Shown here piece by piece: positions 1 through 10,129 of a stretch of DNA of 64,000 nt; the first letter of the stretch is position 1; each line of letters begins with the position of its first letter. Origin of the DNA: an uncultured Polaribacter sp. (lineage in GTDB: Bacteria > Bacteroidota > Bacteroidia > Flavobacteriales > Flavobacteriaceae); NCBI RefSeq assembly GCF_947495205.1, contig NZ_CANLXV010000004.1, forward strand, positions 1 through 64,000, read 5' to 3'. Below the pieces are notes generated by a model. It had not been told where the DNA came from and searched no databases. It saw nothing but the letters and a program-made list of their open reading frames with translations. Position numbers and translations under genes: made by a program.

Positions 1-815
1 TCTGCTTTAATAAAAAGAAGTTCTTGTTGAACACTTATCTTTTTTATAGTAGCTCTTCGTTTATAATAATTAGAAGGCAATTCTAAATCATATTGCTTTT
101 CTAAGTTGTCTAATATCTTATTAATTTTTTTCAATAAATGAAGTAAGGATCTTGTTAAAGGGACACGCTTCTTATTGGTTTTTCTTCGCATCTTGCTGTA
201 ACTGATATACCGCTTTTTCCATTTTAAATATTTAGTGCGTGGTAATTTTAAGGACACTATTTTGCAAATTATTTTCATTTGATGATGACTCCAATGAACA
301 GATTCCCAAAGTAACTTTTGATTTGTTGGATAGCGAACCTCACTCTCATAGCAAGTAGCATCTGTAAAAACAGCCGATTGCTCTTTTATAAAACTAGACC
401 AATGATTGAATAAAGTTTTTTCTACTTTTTCTATAGCTAAATTTTGAGCTAACTCACAACGTATTTGACTCACAATTTTGTAATTCGTTAAACGATGATG
501 TCCTAAATGCAGGTCACAGAAAAACTGATAATCAATATTTGCATTGAGTTGTTCTATTAATTTTTTATCTGAACAACAAGCATAATGTTTTAAAAACATA
601 AGTGCTATTTTACCTTTGGGACTAAAATAATTTTTTGTCCCTTTAACGGATTCTTTAATCTTAAAAACAGATACCAGGTCATCCCAAGGAATTGCGAGAT
701 AAATTTTCCCTAAATCACTTAACAAAAATTGATTAAAATAAAGGTAAAAGTTTTCGCTAGCACTTAAAAATGAAAATTCATGCTGAAATTCGGAGATTCT
801 TCGTATTTTAGTCAT
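1..815 (-). mobile_element. DDE transposase, 3' part beyond window edge
   Basis: An open frame of 271 codons runs from an ATG at 815 to the window edge without a stop, so only the N-terminal part is seen. Residues about 60-110 resemble the N-terminal DUF772 domain of IS5/IS1182-type transposases. The first catalytic Asp is likely D152 in FTDATCYES, followed by the family-typical block RYPTNQKLLWES (161-172). The remaining catalytic residues would lie outside the window, so intactness cannot be judged. A hairpin sits just upstream of the start. The assignment to IS5/IS1182-like is by motif recall, not by search. Confidence 0.8.
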
Positions 816-828
816 ACATAGATAGATT

Positions 829-869
829 AAAACCCCGTTTTTTGAGTGTACGGCTCGTTTTCGGGGTTT
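829..869. repeat. Inverted repeat next to the transposase start
   Basis: The arms AAACCCCG (830-837) and CGGGGTTT (862-869) pair perfectly around a 24-base loop. The position just outside the transposase start suits a terminal structure of the insertion sequence or a terminator that blocks read-in from outside. The outer IS boundary is not resolved. Confidence 0.5.
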
Positions 870-1000
870 ATTTTTATCTAAAATACAACTTATTTAGCTG
901 ATAAACAAGTTTTTATCTACTTCTGAAAGCGCCTAAATAAATTAAGTTCTAAGAAAAAAATGTTTTCGAAATTAATAAATGAGTTATTATTCTAAATATT

Positions 1001-1024
1001 GCATAAAAAGATATAGTGGAAAGC
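1001..1024 (-). repeat. Half copy of a dispersed intergenic repeat
   Basis: These 24 bases (beginning GCATAAAAAGATATAG) are the exact reverse complement of 55545-55568. The matching half of the larger inverted-repeat element (compare 27232-27313 and 55541-55675) is missing here, perhaps because the transposase insertion or deletion truncated it. Confidence 0.75.
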
Positions 1025-1044
1025 CTGTTAAAACGCCCAAAAAA

Positions 1045-1356
1045 TTAATTTCCTGTTTTAAAAAGGAATCCTAAACCTAATCTGCTTAAAAATTTCTTTT
1101 CAAAGGCCCAAAAGAATTTAAATTGCCCAAATAACCAGCCAACAATTGGCAAAGTTAATTGGTAGATTGGAAATATTAATAAAATTCTCAACGGATAATA
1201 TAGCCAACCAGAAATGGTTTCTGGATTTAAACCTAAAAAAGCGGTTATTGGTTTTGCAACCCAAGCTGCAAAAGAGCCATTTATTGCGAAAACTACAAAT
1301 ATGGCTACTAAAGACCAGTTACTTTCTATTTCCCAACGTTGTTTTAATTTCTTCAT
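1045..1356 (-). CDS. Small membrane protein, DUF6787-like
   Basis: This 103-residue protein has two or three hydrophobic segments (about 14-36 and 50-78) and a basic N-terminus, so it should be an inner-membrane protein. It resembles the conserved flavobacterial family DUF6787, which has no known function. A TAnnTTTG-type box (TAATTTTG, 1364-1371 on this strand) lies only eight bases before the ATG. It is transcribed leftward, separately from the T9SS protein gene upstream of it, whose stop is about 40 bases away. Confidence 0.7.
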   Translation of the reverse strand: MKKLKQRWEIESNWSLVAIFVVFAINGSFAAWVAKPITAFLGLNPETISGWLYYPLRILLIFPIYQLTLPIVGWLFGQFKFFWAFEKKFLSRLGLGFLFKTGN

Positions 1357-1396
1357 TCTAGAACAAAATTACAATTAGCAAATGAATAAAGGAAAT

Positions 1397-4300
1397 TTAG
1401 TTTATAATTATTTTTTTAGATATTGTTTTTTTTTCTGTTTTCACTTTCACAAAATACAAACCGTTTTTAAAATTTGTGGTTGTAATTATTGTTTCTTTAG
1501 AGTTTATGTTTTTTGAATTGTGTTTTATTTGTTGACCAATGGCATTATAAATTTTTATATTCTCGATATTTTCATTAGCCATTCTAATTGTTAAAATCCC
1601 ATTATTATTGTAAAAATAATTTTCATCAATCTCTGTTATATCTAAAGAGAGTGTTTGGGTTTTAAAAACAATAAAAAATCTGTTATCGTAATTACCAGCA
1701 TTAATAGCTAAACTTACTCCTTTTTTATCTAAAATATAATAATTATCTGTGAACGCATCATACAAAAAGCTATCTGTATTTAAATTGCTTTCGTCTATTT
1801 TAAAAGTTACAGTTCTATCTAAATCGCTTTTAAATTTTAAAGGTATCTGTAAATTATTATTAAAATCTTCAATACCTACAATTACAAAAGGTGCTTCTGA
1901 ATCTTGCACTTTTAAGGCGATATCTGTTGGTTTATAATCCCACATTACGGCATCAAAACCATTTTCGAAATTATTTGTAAGGCCTCTAAACCCAATAGCT
2001 AATTGCCTATGGAAAATTTCGTTTTCTAAAGGAAACTCAAAACCAATTCTTAATATTGGAAAGTCTATTGCTTTTTTATTAGAAATGTTTTTTCCAAAAA
2101 AAACAGTGTTTGTATTTGCTATATCAAAAACTCTTTGCGCATTATTAAAAGTTATGGCACCACCTGTTGCAGAGGCTTGTACAAAGAAACCTTGGCCAAT
2201 ATCTATATTTTGTCCGGGTACTTTACCAGTTATACCAATTTCGCTTGCTGGTGCTCCCATACCAGAAACTCTGGTAGCATAACCACCTAAATATTGAGAT
2301 CTTACATGGGATACATCTTCACCAGATTCGTAAAAATATAAAGTACCTACAATACTATTTGCAGTTGTAGCATTGTCTAAAATAAAAGTATCTGCATTTA
2401 TTGGAGATGGATATGGATTTGCTAGTAGACTATAAATTCCTGAGCCAAAGGGATCTATTTCAGTTGTATAATCACCATCATTAGGTTTTCCAACAAATGT
2501 GTAATTCTGTCCAGTAGGACTTCCTGTACTTTTTTTATTAAAACCTTCTGTTGGGTTTAATGGAGAATTTTCTCCTAAAAATCTTGTAAAATCTGTTGCA
2601 TTGGTAAATTTTGCCAACCACCTTGTGCTTAAAGTTATTGGAGTTGTTGTATGGTCTCCGTTAAATGCAGAAGAAAAAGTTATATCTGGTGGAGTATTTG
2701 ATTCTGTTAATGCTGTTGTTCCGTCTTTTAAGACTCCAGCTATTGTGTAGGTTCCTTCACTAGAAGTAACCGGAGAACCCCAAAAACCACTTTGAAAAAC
2801 ATTAGTTAAAGTACCTTGTATGTCTTTAAATAAGTTACCATTCCCAGAAACATTGCCAATATCTATATGTGTTTGTTTTAATTGTGATGTACCTAATAAA
2901 CGTAAATCTCCTTCTAATTCTAAAGCATTTGCAACTGTTAATTCTACGCCATCTGCTATTGTTAATGTTTGGCCGCTTTCTACATGTAAACAATCACAAT
3001 TTGTATTTGCTGTTATTGTAATGTTTTGTTGTACACGAATACCTAATAATAAATCTGTTGCACTATCATCTGGTACTCCTGCATTATTACCTCCTGTCCA
3101 ACTTCCGTTGTAAACAATTTCATTATCAGAACATTCTATAAAATCAAAACCTAAAAAATCTGTATAACCTACAGCAAAATCTACATCAACAGCATTTGAG
3201 GCTGTAAAAGCTGAATCTGTAAATGTAAATTCTAAATTAGCTGCAGCTTCATCACTATTTAGGTGACTATTTGGTTTTCCTGTAAATGTTAGTGTTGCTA
3301 CTGTATCTCCGCTAGATAAATTAAAAACTGGTATTAAACCAGGTGGCAGATTATCTATTATAAATTCTGTATCTACATCTAACAAATTATCACCATCTGC
3401 ATCTGCAAACGTATCTCCTGTTAAAGTTATTACTAAAGGCGCTGACAAATCTATAGTTCCATCATTTGGTGTTTCTTGAAAAAGACCTGTTGTTGTATAT
3501 TCATAAATATTATTTCGTTGATTTCCTGAAATAAAAAACTTAGAACCACTATTGTTAAACACAATTCCTGATGGTGTAACATCTTGCGTGTTTACAGGTA
3601 TATTTTGAACAAAAGTTGGGGTTATTGTTAGTAAATCAAAAGGAGCATCTAATGCATATTCATTAATGTCATTTCCTTGATTTCCTAATACAAAAAGAGA
3701 AAGTCCATCGTTGCTAAAAGTCATTCCTAGTGGTGCATTATCTTGTGGAGTTATAGAAAATCTTCCTGTAGGTCCTAAAGCAATATCAGATAAATCATAA
3801 CCTGGAGTTAATGTATAAACAATAACATCATCTGTCTGATTACCAAGAATAAATAACAAAGTTCCGTCATTATTAAATGTAATACTTGTAGAATTATCAT
3901 CATCTGAAAATATACTAAAATTACCTAAATTTGTTACAGTTGAAGTTAAATCATAAGGCACAGAAAGAGAATATTCATTTACTTCGTCTCCTGCAGTACC
4001 CACAATATAAAATATAGAACCTGTGTTGTTAAACGTCATACCTCTTGGGTTTGCTTCTTGATCTAATACTGAGAAAGAATCATCAAAAACAGCACTACTT
4101 ATGTCGTAAGGTATTGGAACTATATATTGCGCAATTTTATTAAAATTATCTCCAACAACATACATTTTTGTACCATCATTATTAAATAGAAAATCTTGCG
4201 GACTTTTATCAAAAGAAAGTACTTTATGAGTATCTATTAAAGAAACTGTTGAAGTAAAATCAAAATTATTTGATAATGTGTATTCATTTATATCATCTCC

Positions 4301-5164
4301 ATCAGTCCCAATAATATAAAATTTGCTACCTGTATCATTAAAAAGTATGTCTTGTGGTAATATTTCTTCTGTAGCAATAGAAAAATTAGATGAATGTGAA
4401 GCAGCTGATAAATCGAATTCATTTCCTGGAGAAAAAGTAAAAATGTTTACTTCATCACCATTAGCCCCAATAATGTACATTTCACTACCATCATTATTAA
4501 AAGTTATTCCTCTAGGGTTGCTTTCAAAAGCATTAATACTTAATTCATTTATTACACCTCCAATGGCAGCTGTAGATACGTCATAATTTATGGACAAATT
4601 AAATTCATAAACACGATCTACACTTCTATCAACCACGTATAATTTTGAGCCAGCATTATTAAATGCCATTCCTTGTGGTCTAGTTGCAGTTGTACCGTCA
4701 AAAGCAAAAACGGCAGCTTCAAAATCAAAAACATCATTAACAGTTGCAGTGGATACATCCCAATTTGTAGTTAAATTATATTCCGTAATATCATTACCTG
4801 TATCTCCAGTAATATACATTTTTGAACCTGTATTGTTAAATGTTACGTCATGTGCGTTTGTATCTTGTGCCTCTACAGATATAAACCTATCAATACCAGA
4901 AATTGTTGATAAATCATATGCTACAGATAAATTGTGTTGTATTACAAAATCTCCAGCAGTACCAACTGTATAAAATTTAGTACCACTATCGCCAAACTCC
5001 ATTCCTGTTGGCGAAGCTTCGTGAGATGTTACAGGAATAGCATCTACAAAATTAGGAGATGTAATATTAAAAGAATTTGGTCCAGAGTAATCTAAACTTT
5101 GAGCTAAATACGTTGTTTCAAGAAAAACAATTAATAGTATTAAAATATTTTTTATTAATTTCAT
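1397..5164 (-). CDS. Secreted beta-propeller protein with T9SS type A sorting domain
   Basis: A 1255-residue protein with a signal peptide (about residues 1-21). Ten imperfect repeats of about 50 residues fill roughly residues 45-560; each contains a core like FNNxGxKxYxxG followed by NEYxLSxxYD, which suggests a beta-propeller, possibly exceeding the usual six to eight blades or two stacked domains. A cadherin-like segment (about 570-680) and a beta-helix-like segment (about 695-780) follow. The last 75 or so residues (NIKIYNAIGQQIK, then GLYFVKVKTEKK) match the type A T9SS C-terminal domain, so the protein is predicted to be exported to the cell surface. The ligand or substrate is unknown. 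Confidence 0.85.
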   Translation of the reverse strand: MKLIKNILILLIVFLETTYLAQSLDYSGPNSFNITSPNFVDAIPVTSHEASPTGMEFGDSGTKFYTVGTAGDFVIQHNLSVAYDLSTISGIDRFISVEAQDTNAHDVTFNNTGSKMYITGDTGNDITEYNLTTNWDVSTATVNDVFDFEAAVFAFDGTTATRPQGMAFNNAGSKLYVVDRSVDRVYEFNLSINYDVSTAAIGGVINELSINAFESNPRGITFNNDGSEMYIIGANGDEVNIFTFSPGNEFDLSAASHSSNFSIATEEILPQDILFNDTGSKFYIIGTDGDDINEYTLSNNFDFTSTVSLIDTHKVLSFDKSPQDFLFNNDGTKMYVVGDNFNKIAQYIVPIPYDISSAVFDDSFSVLDQEANPRGMTFNNTGSIFYIVGTAGDEVNEYSLSVPYDLTSTVTNLGNFSIFSDDDNSTSITFNNDGTLLFILGNQTDDVIVYTLTPGYDLSDIALGPTGRFSITPQDNAPLGMTFSNDGLSLFVLGNQGNDINEYALDAPFDLLTITPTFVQNIPVNTQDVTPSGIVFNNSGSKFFISGNQRNNIYEYTTTGLFQETPNDGTIDLSAPLVITLTGDTFADADGDNLLDVDTEFIIDNLPPGLIPVFNLSSGDTVATLTFTGKPNSHLNSDEAAANLEFTFTDSAFTASNAVDVDFAVGYTDFLGFDFIECSDNEIVYNGSWTGGNNAGVPDDSATDLLLGIRVQQNITITANTNCDCLHVESGQTLTIADGVELTVANALELEGDLRLLGTSQLKQTHIDIGNVSGNGNLFKDIQGTLTNVFQSGFWGSPVTSSEGTYTIAGVLKDGTTALTESNTPPDITFSSAFNGDHTTTPITLSTRWLAKFTNATDFTRFLGENSPLNPTEGFNKKSTGSPTGQNYTFVGKPNDGDYTTEIDPFGSGIYSLLANPYPSPINADTFILDNATTANSIVGTLYFYESGEDVSHVRSQYLGGYATRVSGMGAPASEIGITGKVPGQNIDIGQGFFVQASATGGAITFNNAQRVFDIANTNTVFFGKNISNKKAIDFPILRIGFEFPLENEIFHRQLAIGFRGLTNNFENGFDAVMWDYKPTDIALKVQDSEAPFVIVGIEDFNNNLQIPLKFKSDLDRTVTFKIDESNLNTDSFLYDAFTDNYYILDKKGVSLAINAGNYDNRFFIVFKTQTLSLDITEIDENYFYNNNGILTIRMANENIENIKIYNAIGQQIKHNSKNINSKETIITTTNFKNGLYFVKVKTEKKTISKKIIIN

Positions 5165-5259
5165 AATTTAAAAATTAAATTCGGAGGTTTAATTATCAAA
5201 TCATTATATCGTTTTAAGTAAAAAATAAAAAATACAACAAGTTAATTAATTCTTAAAAT

Positions 5260-6087
5260 TTAGTTCTTAGGTTTTCTAAGCATTAGCCAAACACCAATTA
5301 AAACTAAAGGTATACTTAAAACTTGACCAGTATTTAAAGGGCTAAAAAACCATTCTTGACCTCTTTGTTGCACTTGTGGTTCTTTTAAAAACTCAATTAC
5401 AAAGCGTAAAGACCATAAAACTAACATGAACAAACCAAAAAGAAAACCCGTTTGATTTTTCTTATCTGTTTTCCAATACAAATACCACATAGCGAAAAAT
5501 AGAATCATATAACTAAAGGCTTCATATAACTGTGTTGGATGCCTAGCTGCAGTTTCTCCTGCGGCCTTAAAAATAACTCCAAAATTAGAACCTGTTTCTT
5601 TGCCGTAAATTTCTGAATTAAAAAAGTTACCAAAACGGATAAAAAAACCGGCTAATGCAACCATTATAGCTAATCTGTCTAAAATAAATAACCAAGGTTT
5701 TTGTAAATGTTTTTTTGCATAAAAATACATAGCTATGGGTATACCAATGGCTGCACCATGACTTGCAAAACCTGTGAAACCCGTAAATTTCCAACCTTCT
5801 GCAGATTTTTTAAAAGGTAAAATAATTTCTAAAAGATGGTTTTGGTAATAATCCCAACTGTAAAAGAAAACATCTCCTAAACGCATACCAATTAACATAG
5901 ATACAAACACATACATAAAAAGAGGATCCATTTTTTCTACTGGAATTTTATCTTCTCTGTAGATTTTTTTCATTAGGTGTAAACCCAACAAAAATGCGGC
6001 AACAAACATTAAACTGTACCAACGTATTACAAAAAAACCTAAATCTATCCCTATGGAAGGGTTCCACTCTATTGCTAAAAAATTCAT
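5260..6087 (-). CDS. lgt: Prolipoprotein diacylglyceryl transferase
   Basis: Lgt moves diacylglycerol from phosphatidylglycerol to the cysteine of prolipoproteins in the inner membrane. The 275-residue length and multiple membrane segments fit. The Lgt signature is clear at 151-162 (RFGNFFNSEIYG), with the conserved H110 in ASHGAA and the HPTQLYE block at 183-189. The gene is the last of a leftward cysS-yidD-lgt set. Many lipoproteins in this window (for example at 25763, 32554 and 49377) would be its substrates. Confidence 0.97.
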   Translation of the reverse strand: MNFLAIEWNPSIGIDLGFFVIRWYSLMFVAAFLLGLHLMKKIYREDKIPVEKMDPLFMYVFVSMLIGMRLGDVFFYSWDYYQNHLLEIILPFKKSAEGWKFTGFTGFASHGAAIGIPIAMYFYAKKHLQKPWLFILDRLAIMVALAGFFIRFGNFFNSEIYGKETGSNFGVIFKAAGETAARHPTQLYEAFSYMILFFAMWYLYWKTDKKNQTGFLFGLFMLVLWSLRFVIEFLKEPQVQQRGQEWFFSPLNTGQVLSIPLVLIGVWLMLRKPKN

Positions 6088-6149
6088 ATTTTGATATTCA
6101 ATGTTTTAAATTTAAGTTTAAAGTTGCAAGTTTTGCATAAAAGGAAGTA

Positions 6150-6245
6150 TAAATTTTTCCCTTTGCTATCTTCTCACATGTCTTTACTTTTTGTTTTTTA
6201 CTCTTTCTTCTTTTTTCTTTACTCTATTTTCTTTGCTCTTTTTCT
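6150..6245. repeat. Polypyrimidine tract between lgt and yidD
   Basis: About 95 bases are nearly pure pyrimidine on the plus strand (runs such as CTCTTTCTTCTTTTTTC), overlapping the end of yidD. It reads as purine-rich on the transcribed strand. No stem or open frame is supported; it looks like low-complexity sequence. Confidence 0.6.
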
Positions 6246-6463
6246 GGAACAGGATCATAACCACTGCCGCCCCAAGGATGACAACTAAATATTCTTTTTA
6301 AAGCCAACCAACCTCCTGAAAATACACCGTGTTTTTGCAAAGCTTCTATGGTGTAATGAGAACAAGTTGGACTATATCTACAAGTTGCTGGTGTAAAAGG
6401 TGATATTGCCATTTGATAAAAACGAACTATTAAAATAAAAGGAAATGAAAGTATTTTTTTCAA
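6224..6463 (-). CDS. yidD: Membrane protein insertion efficiency factor YidD
   Basis: This 79-residue protein carries the YidD hallmark: a hydrophobic N-terminus with [10 protein letters not shown], then [19 protein letters not shown] and [13 protein letters not shown]. YidD assists YidC in inserting inner-membrane proteins. No ATG precedes the conserved start, so TTG at 6463 (giving MKKILSFPF) is the best start. It sits between cysS and lgt, an arrangement seen in other Flavobacteriaceae. Confidence 0.95.
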   Translation of the reverse strand: MKKILSFPFILIVRFYQMAISPFTPATCRYSPTCSHYTIEALQKHGVFSGGWLALKRIFSCHPWGGSGYDPVPEKEQRK

Positions 6464-6480
6464 AAAACAAGCTTTTTTAT

Positions 6481-6534
6481 TTCTAAATGTTCTCGATATA
6501 ATTTCAATGAAAAATCGAAATCACTCGAACTGAC
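6481..6534. repeat. Dispersed imperfect inverted repeat, copy A
   Basis: This 54-base element can fold on itself (GTTCTCGATATAATTTC against GAAATCACTCGAAC). A second copy at 16430-16484 is roughly three-quarters identical, including the shared ends TTCTAAA and ACTGACA. Both lie between genes of leftward operons, in the same orientation. Confidence 0.7.
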
Positions 6535-6572
6535 AAACTCATAATCCATAATTTACAATTCGTAATTAATTA

Positions 6573-8051
6573 TTAATTTAATGAAAACGTTGTGCCTTCT
6601 TTACCATCTTTTAATTGAATTCCGAGTTCAATTAATTCGTCTCTAATTTGATCAGATAATGCCCAATCTTTATTTTCTCTTGCTTCTTTTCTTAATTTAA
6701 TCAAAAGCTCCACTACTCCATTTATTTTTTCTGAATTGTCTTGTGAGTTTTCATTCATTAGCCCTAAAACATCAAAAACAAATGCATGTAACGTTTCTTT
6801 TAAAATGATTAAATCTTCTGTTGTTAAACTTGCTTTTTCTTCTTTTATTTGATTGATAATTTTTACAGCTTCAAACAAATGAGCTATTAAAATTGGTGTG
6901 TTAAAATCGTCATTCATGGCTGCATAACAATCTTGTTTCCATTTTAACACATTAAAAGAAGAGTTGTTTTTTGCTGTAATTTTATCTAAAAAATTAACTG
7001 CATCCATTAATTTTGCGTGTCCTTTTTCTGAAGCTTCTAATGCTTCTCCAGAAAAATCTAAGATACTTCTATAATTGGCTTGCATATTAAAAAAACGAAC
7101 CACAGATGCAGAGAATGCTTTAGGTAAAATGTTATTTTCTCCGGATAAAATTTGATTTGGTAAAATAAAATTACCTGTAGATTTTGCCATTCTTTGCCCG
7201 TTTAAAGAAAGCATATTGGTATGCATCCAATAATTTACAGGTGTAACACCAGAACAGGTTTTAGATTGTGCAATTTCACACTCATGATGTGGAAATTTTA
7301 AATCCATACCACCACCATGAATATCAAAACTTTCACCTAAATACTTGGTGCTCATTACAGAACATTCTAAATGCCAACCAGGAAAACCATCGCTCCAAGG
7401 AGAAGGCCAACGCATGATATGGCGTTCGTCTGCTTTTTTCCAAAGTGCAAAATCTTGCGGATTTTTCTTGTCTGATTGTCCGTCTAAAGTTCTTGTATTA
7501 TTCAAGAGGTCTTCTACTTTTCTTCCAGAAAGAATACCGTAATTTTCTTTTTTATTATACTCGTGCACGTCAAAATATACAGAACCATTAACTTCATAAG
7601 CAAAACCTTTTTCTATGATTTCTTTAATCATTTCTATTTGTTCTACAATATGTCCAGTTGCTGTTGGCTCTATACTTGGTGGTAAAAAGTTGTAATTTTT
7701 TAAAACATCATGAAAATCTACGGTATATTTTTGTACAACTTCCATTGGTTCTATTTGTTCTAAACGTGCTTTTTGAGCAATTTTATCTTCACCTTCGTCT
7801 GCATCATTTTCTAAATGACCAGCATCTGTAATATTACGCACATAACGTACTTTATAACCTAAATGTAAAAGATATCTATACACAACATCAAAAAACATAA
7901 AAGTTCTTAAATTTCCTAAATGTGCATTACTGTAAACGGTTGGTCCACAGACGTACATACCAACATAACCGTCTGTTATAGACTTAAAATTTTCTTTCTT
8001 TTTAGAAAGTGAATTGTATACTTTTAATTGATTTTCTTTGTAGCGTTCCAT
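6573..8051 (-). CDS. cysS: Cysteinyl-tRNA synthetase
   Basis: The 492-residue length is normal for bacterial CysS, a class I synthetase that charges tRNA-Cys in the cytoplasm. The N-terminus holds the zinc-binding C35 in YVCGPT and the HIGH-type motif HLGN (44-47). Further zinc ligands are in WHLECSVM and the HHEC block, and the KMSKS-type loop is RMAKSTGN near residue 290. The C-terminal anticodon-binding helices include [18 protein letters not shown]. It heads the cysS-yidD-lgt set. Confidence 0.98.
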   Translation of the reverse strand: MERYKENQLKVYNSLSKKKENFKSITDGYVGMYVCGPTVYSNAHLGNLRTFMFFDVVYRYLLHLGYKVRYVRNITDAGHLENDADEGEDKIAQKARLEQIEPMEVVQKYTVDFHDVLKNYNFLPPSIEPTATGHIVEQIEMIKEIIEKGFAYEVNGSVYFDVHEYNKKENYGILSGRKVEDLLNNTRTLDGQSDKKNPQDFALWKKADERHIMRWPSPWSDGFPGWHLECSVMSTKYLGESFDIHGGGMDLKFPHHECEIAQSKTCSGVTPVNYWMHTNMLSLNGQRMAKSTGNFILPNQILSGENNILPKAFSASVVRFFNMQANYRSILDFSGEALEASEKGHAKLMDAVNFLDKITAKNNSSFNVLKWKQDCYAAMNDDFNTPILIAHLFEAVKIINQIKEEKASLTTEDLIILKETLHAFVFDVLGLMNENSQDNSEKINGVVELLIKLRKEARENKDWALSDQIRDELIELGIQLKDGKEGTTFSLN

Positions 8052-8163
8052 TAAAAAAAGTTACTATTTGCAGTGGATAAAGATAGTTACTTTATTAAGA
8101 ATAGAGAAATGGAAATTGAGAGAAGTTTATTGATTTTTTAAAAAAGTATGTTAATTTTAAAGC

Positions 8164-9567
8164 TTACTTTTTAATTTTAATTTGGCTATATTTTCCTTGA
8201 ATTAATACAGATTCATCATTTGTTTTGATGATAAAGTTTCCGTTTATATCTTTAGCATTTGCATCTAACAAATTAAATTTCATGGAAGCTTTATTTGGGT
8301 AAAGTGAAGATTTATTGCCAATAACAAACACTAAATTATCTGAGATATTTGAAAGGTTAACGTTTGCATCTGAATAATCTAACAAAAGTTTAAATGATTG
8401 ATAATTGGGTGTAATTTTATCTATTGTTAACTCTCCAAACTTATGGCGTAAATCTACATTTTCATTCACTAAATTGATGAACAACCCGGAAGAATTACTT
8501 GACATTGTGGTATTTGTAACTGATGCAATTTTTGCATCAGTTACATTATTTAAGAATAAATTACATCCGTTTAAATCATTTATAGAAACTTTAGAATAAT
8601 CTATGGTTAGTTTTCCTCCGTTTAAAAAATCTGCATTAAAACCACCATAACTTACTTTACCAGAAGCTTTTGTATTAGGTAACTTTACTTTACAATGGCG
8701 TGTATTTAAATTAAAAGTTGCTTTTTTAGGAACTTTAATTTCTAACCGTTTTTTTATTTTAATTTTCTTTCCATTAATAACAATATTATCTGAATTTGAG
8801 TTGTAATTCAACTTCATTTTCATAATATGTTTTTTTGCTTTTTCGAGTTCTCTTTTAATTTTTTCTTTATCAATGTTTTTAATTGCTATTTTGGCTTTCG
8901 CCAACTCTTTTTTCATCTTTTCTTTAGAAACTAGAAAGCTTTTTCTTGATTTTAATTTTTTGACTTTCATTTTTTCCTTAAGTTCTTTATACTTTTTTGT
9001 TTTCTTAAAAGCTAACCACTCTTTTTTAGATTTAATACTAATTTTATCTTCTCCATCATCCCATTCAAAAGCATATTTTCCATCTTTAATAAGATAATTA
9101 TCAAAGTCTTCTAAATCTACAAAAATGTTTTCCACATCAAAGTCAAAATCAAAATCCATTCCTGGCATTGCAATGGTTTCAATGTTGGGAATTTCTATTT
9201 CAGGAAACGTAAAATCTGTATCATTAAATATAATAAAATCATTCTTAAAACGGAAAGAATTACTTCCTTTGGCTGTTATTTGAACTTTACTTTTATTGCC
9301 TAAAGCTTCAAATTTCCAATCTTTAAAATAATTTTCTGCGTCTTTTTTAGACAATCCTTCAATTTCTATAAAAGCCTCAACTAGAACTTCATTTTTATTC
9401 CAAGTGGTTACATTAATATCTGTATTAGAAGCATTAATTGCAACTTCTACATCTTTATTTACTTTAAATTTTTCTGTAAATTTTTTATCAAATTTTTGCG
9501 CAAATGTGGTTCCTAAAAAACCAATGGCAAAAAGCATACATATTTGTTTATATAACTTGATTTTCAT
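8164..9567 (-). CDS. Exported DUF4097-like protein, third gene of an ECF sigma operon
   Basis: A 467-residue protein with a signal peptide (about 1-23, ending FAQ). The N-terminal and C-terminal parts look beta-rich, with strand repeats such as INDLNGCNLFLNNVTDAKIASV that resemble the DUF4097 putative adhesin fold. Between them, about residues 165-265 form a very lysine- and glutamate-rich helical stretch, probably a coiled coil. The start overlaps the preceding anti-sigma-like gene by 20 bases, so translation is likely coupled. It is probably an output or sensory partner of the sigma/anti-sigma pair; the exact function is unknown. Confidence 0.75.
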   Translation of the reverse strand: MKIKLYKQICMLFAIGFLGTTFAQKFDKKFTEKFKVNKDVEVAINASNTDINVTTWNKNEVLVEAFIEIEGLSKKDAENYFKDWKFEALGNKSKVQITAKGSNSFRFKNDFIIFNDTDFTFPEIEIPNIETIAMPGMDFDFDFDVENIFVDLEDFDNYLIKDGKYAFEWDDGEDKISIKSKKEWLAFKKTKKYKELKEKMKVKKLKSRKSFLVSKEKMKKELAKAKIAIKNIDKEKIKRELEKAKKHIMKMKLNYNSNSDNIVINGKKIKIKKRLEIKVPKKATFNLNTRHCKVKLPNTKASGKVSYGGFNADFLNGGKLTIDYSKVSINDLNGCNLFLNNVTDAKIASVTNTTMSSNSSGLFINLVNENVDLRHKFGELTIDKITPNYQSFKLLLDYSDANVNLSNISDNLVFVIGNKSSLYPNKASMKFNLLDANAKDINGNFIIKTNDESVLIQGKYSQIKIKK

Positions 9568-10129
9568 TTTGTGTTTTGTTTAAATTTGTAAGTTGTTTTA
9601 ATTGTTTTTTTAAACGTTTTAACAGCTGTAAGCGCAATTGTAAATTACTAATTAGTGCATCTATTGTAGCATCATTAACACCGTTTTTATTGAGCTCTTG
9701 GGTTAATGATTTATACTCTTTTGTTAGTTCTGCTATTTTTAATAAATAACCATCTATAATTTCTTTGTTTTCTTCAGTTAATTCTAACTGACTAATTTCT
9801 AAATTAATACTGTTTTTGTAATATTTCTCTATCAATTTAAATTCTGGAGAAATACTTCCTAAACTTATTTCCTTTTGTGCAGAATTTGTTTCTGTATTTT
9901 TAATTAACGTATTTTTGTCTGCTTCTTTTATGGGATAAAACTGAATAGCTAAACTTATTATTAACACAATTGAAGCAGCAACAGACAACCACTTAAAGTT
10001 TTGCTTTTTTGGTTTTTGTTGATGCATTTCTTGCTGCAACAAAGCTTTAAACTTATGAGAATGCTTTTTAGATAAAGCTACTTCCTTTTCTTTATGATTT
10101 TTTAATAAATCTCTAATATCTTCCTGCAT
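9548..10129 (-). CDS. Probable membrane anti-sigma factor
   Basis: This 193-residue protein has a cytoplasmic basic N-terminal region (1-45), one membrane segment (about 47-66, WLSVAASIVLIISLAIQF), and a helical C-terminal domain with a possible coiled coil (about 105-190). Overlap with the upstream ECF sigma gene by 17 bases and the topology indicate an anti-sigma factor, although no zinc-binding HxxxCxxC motif is present. The assignment is by context. Confidence 0.7.
   Translation of the reverse strand: MQEDIRDLLKNHKEKEVALSKKHSHKFKALLQQEMHQQKPKKQNFKWLSVAASIVLIISLAIQFYPIKEADKNTLIKNTETNSAQKEISLGSISPEFKLIEKYYKNSINLEISQLELTEENKEIIDGYLLKIAELTKEYKSLTQELNKNGVNDATIDALISNLQLRLQLLKRLKKQLKQLTNLNKTQNENQVI

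Noticed and set aside
1749..4973. Several plus-strand open frames opposite the T9SS protein
   Set aside because: They are antisense shadows of a clearly coding repetitive gene.
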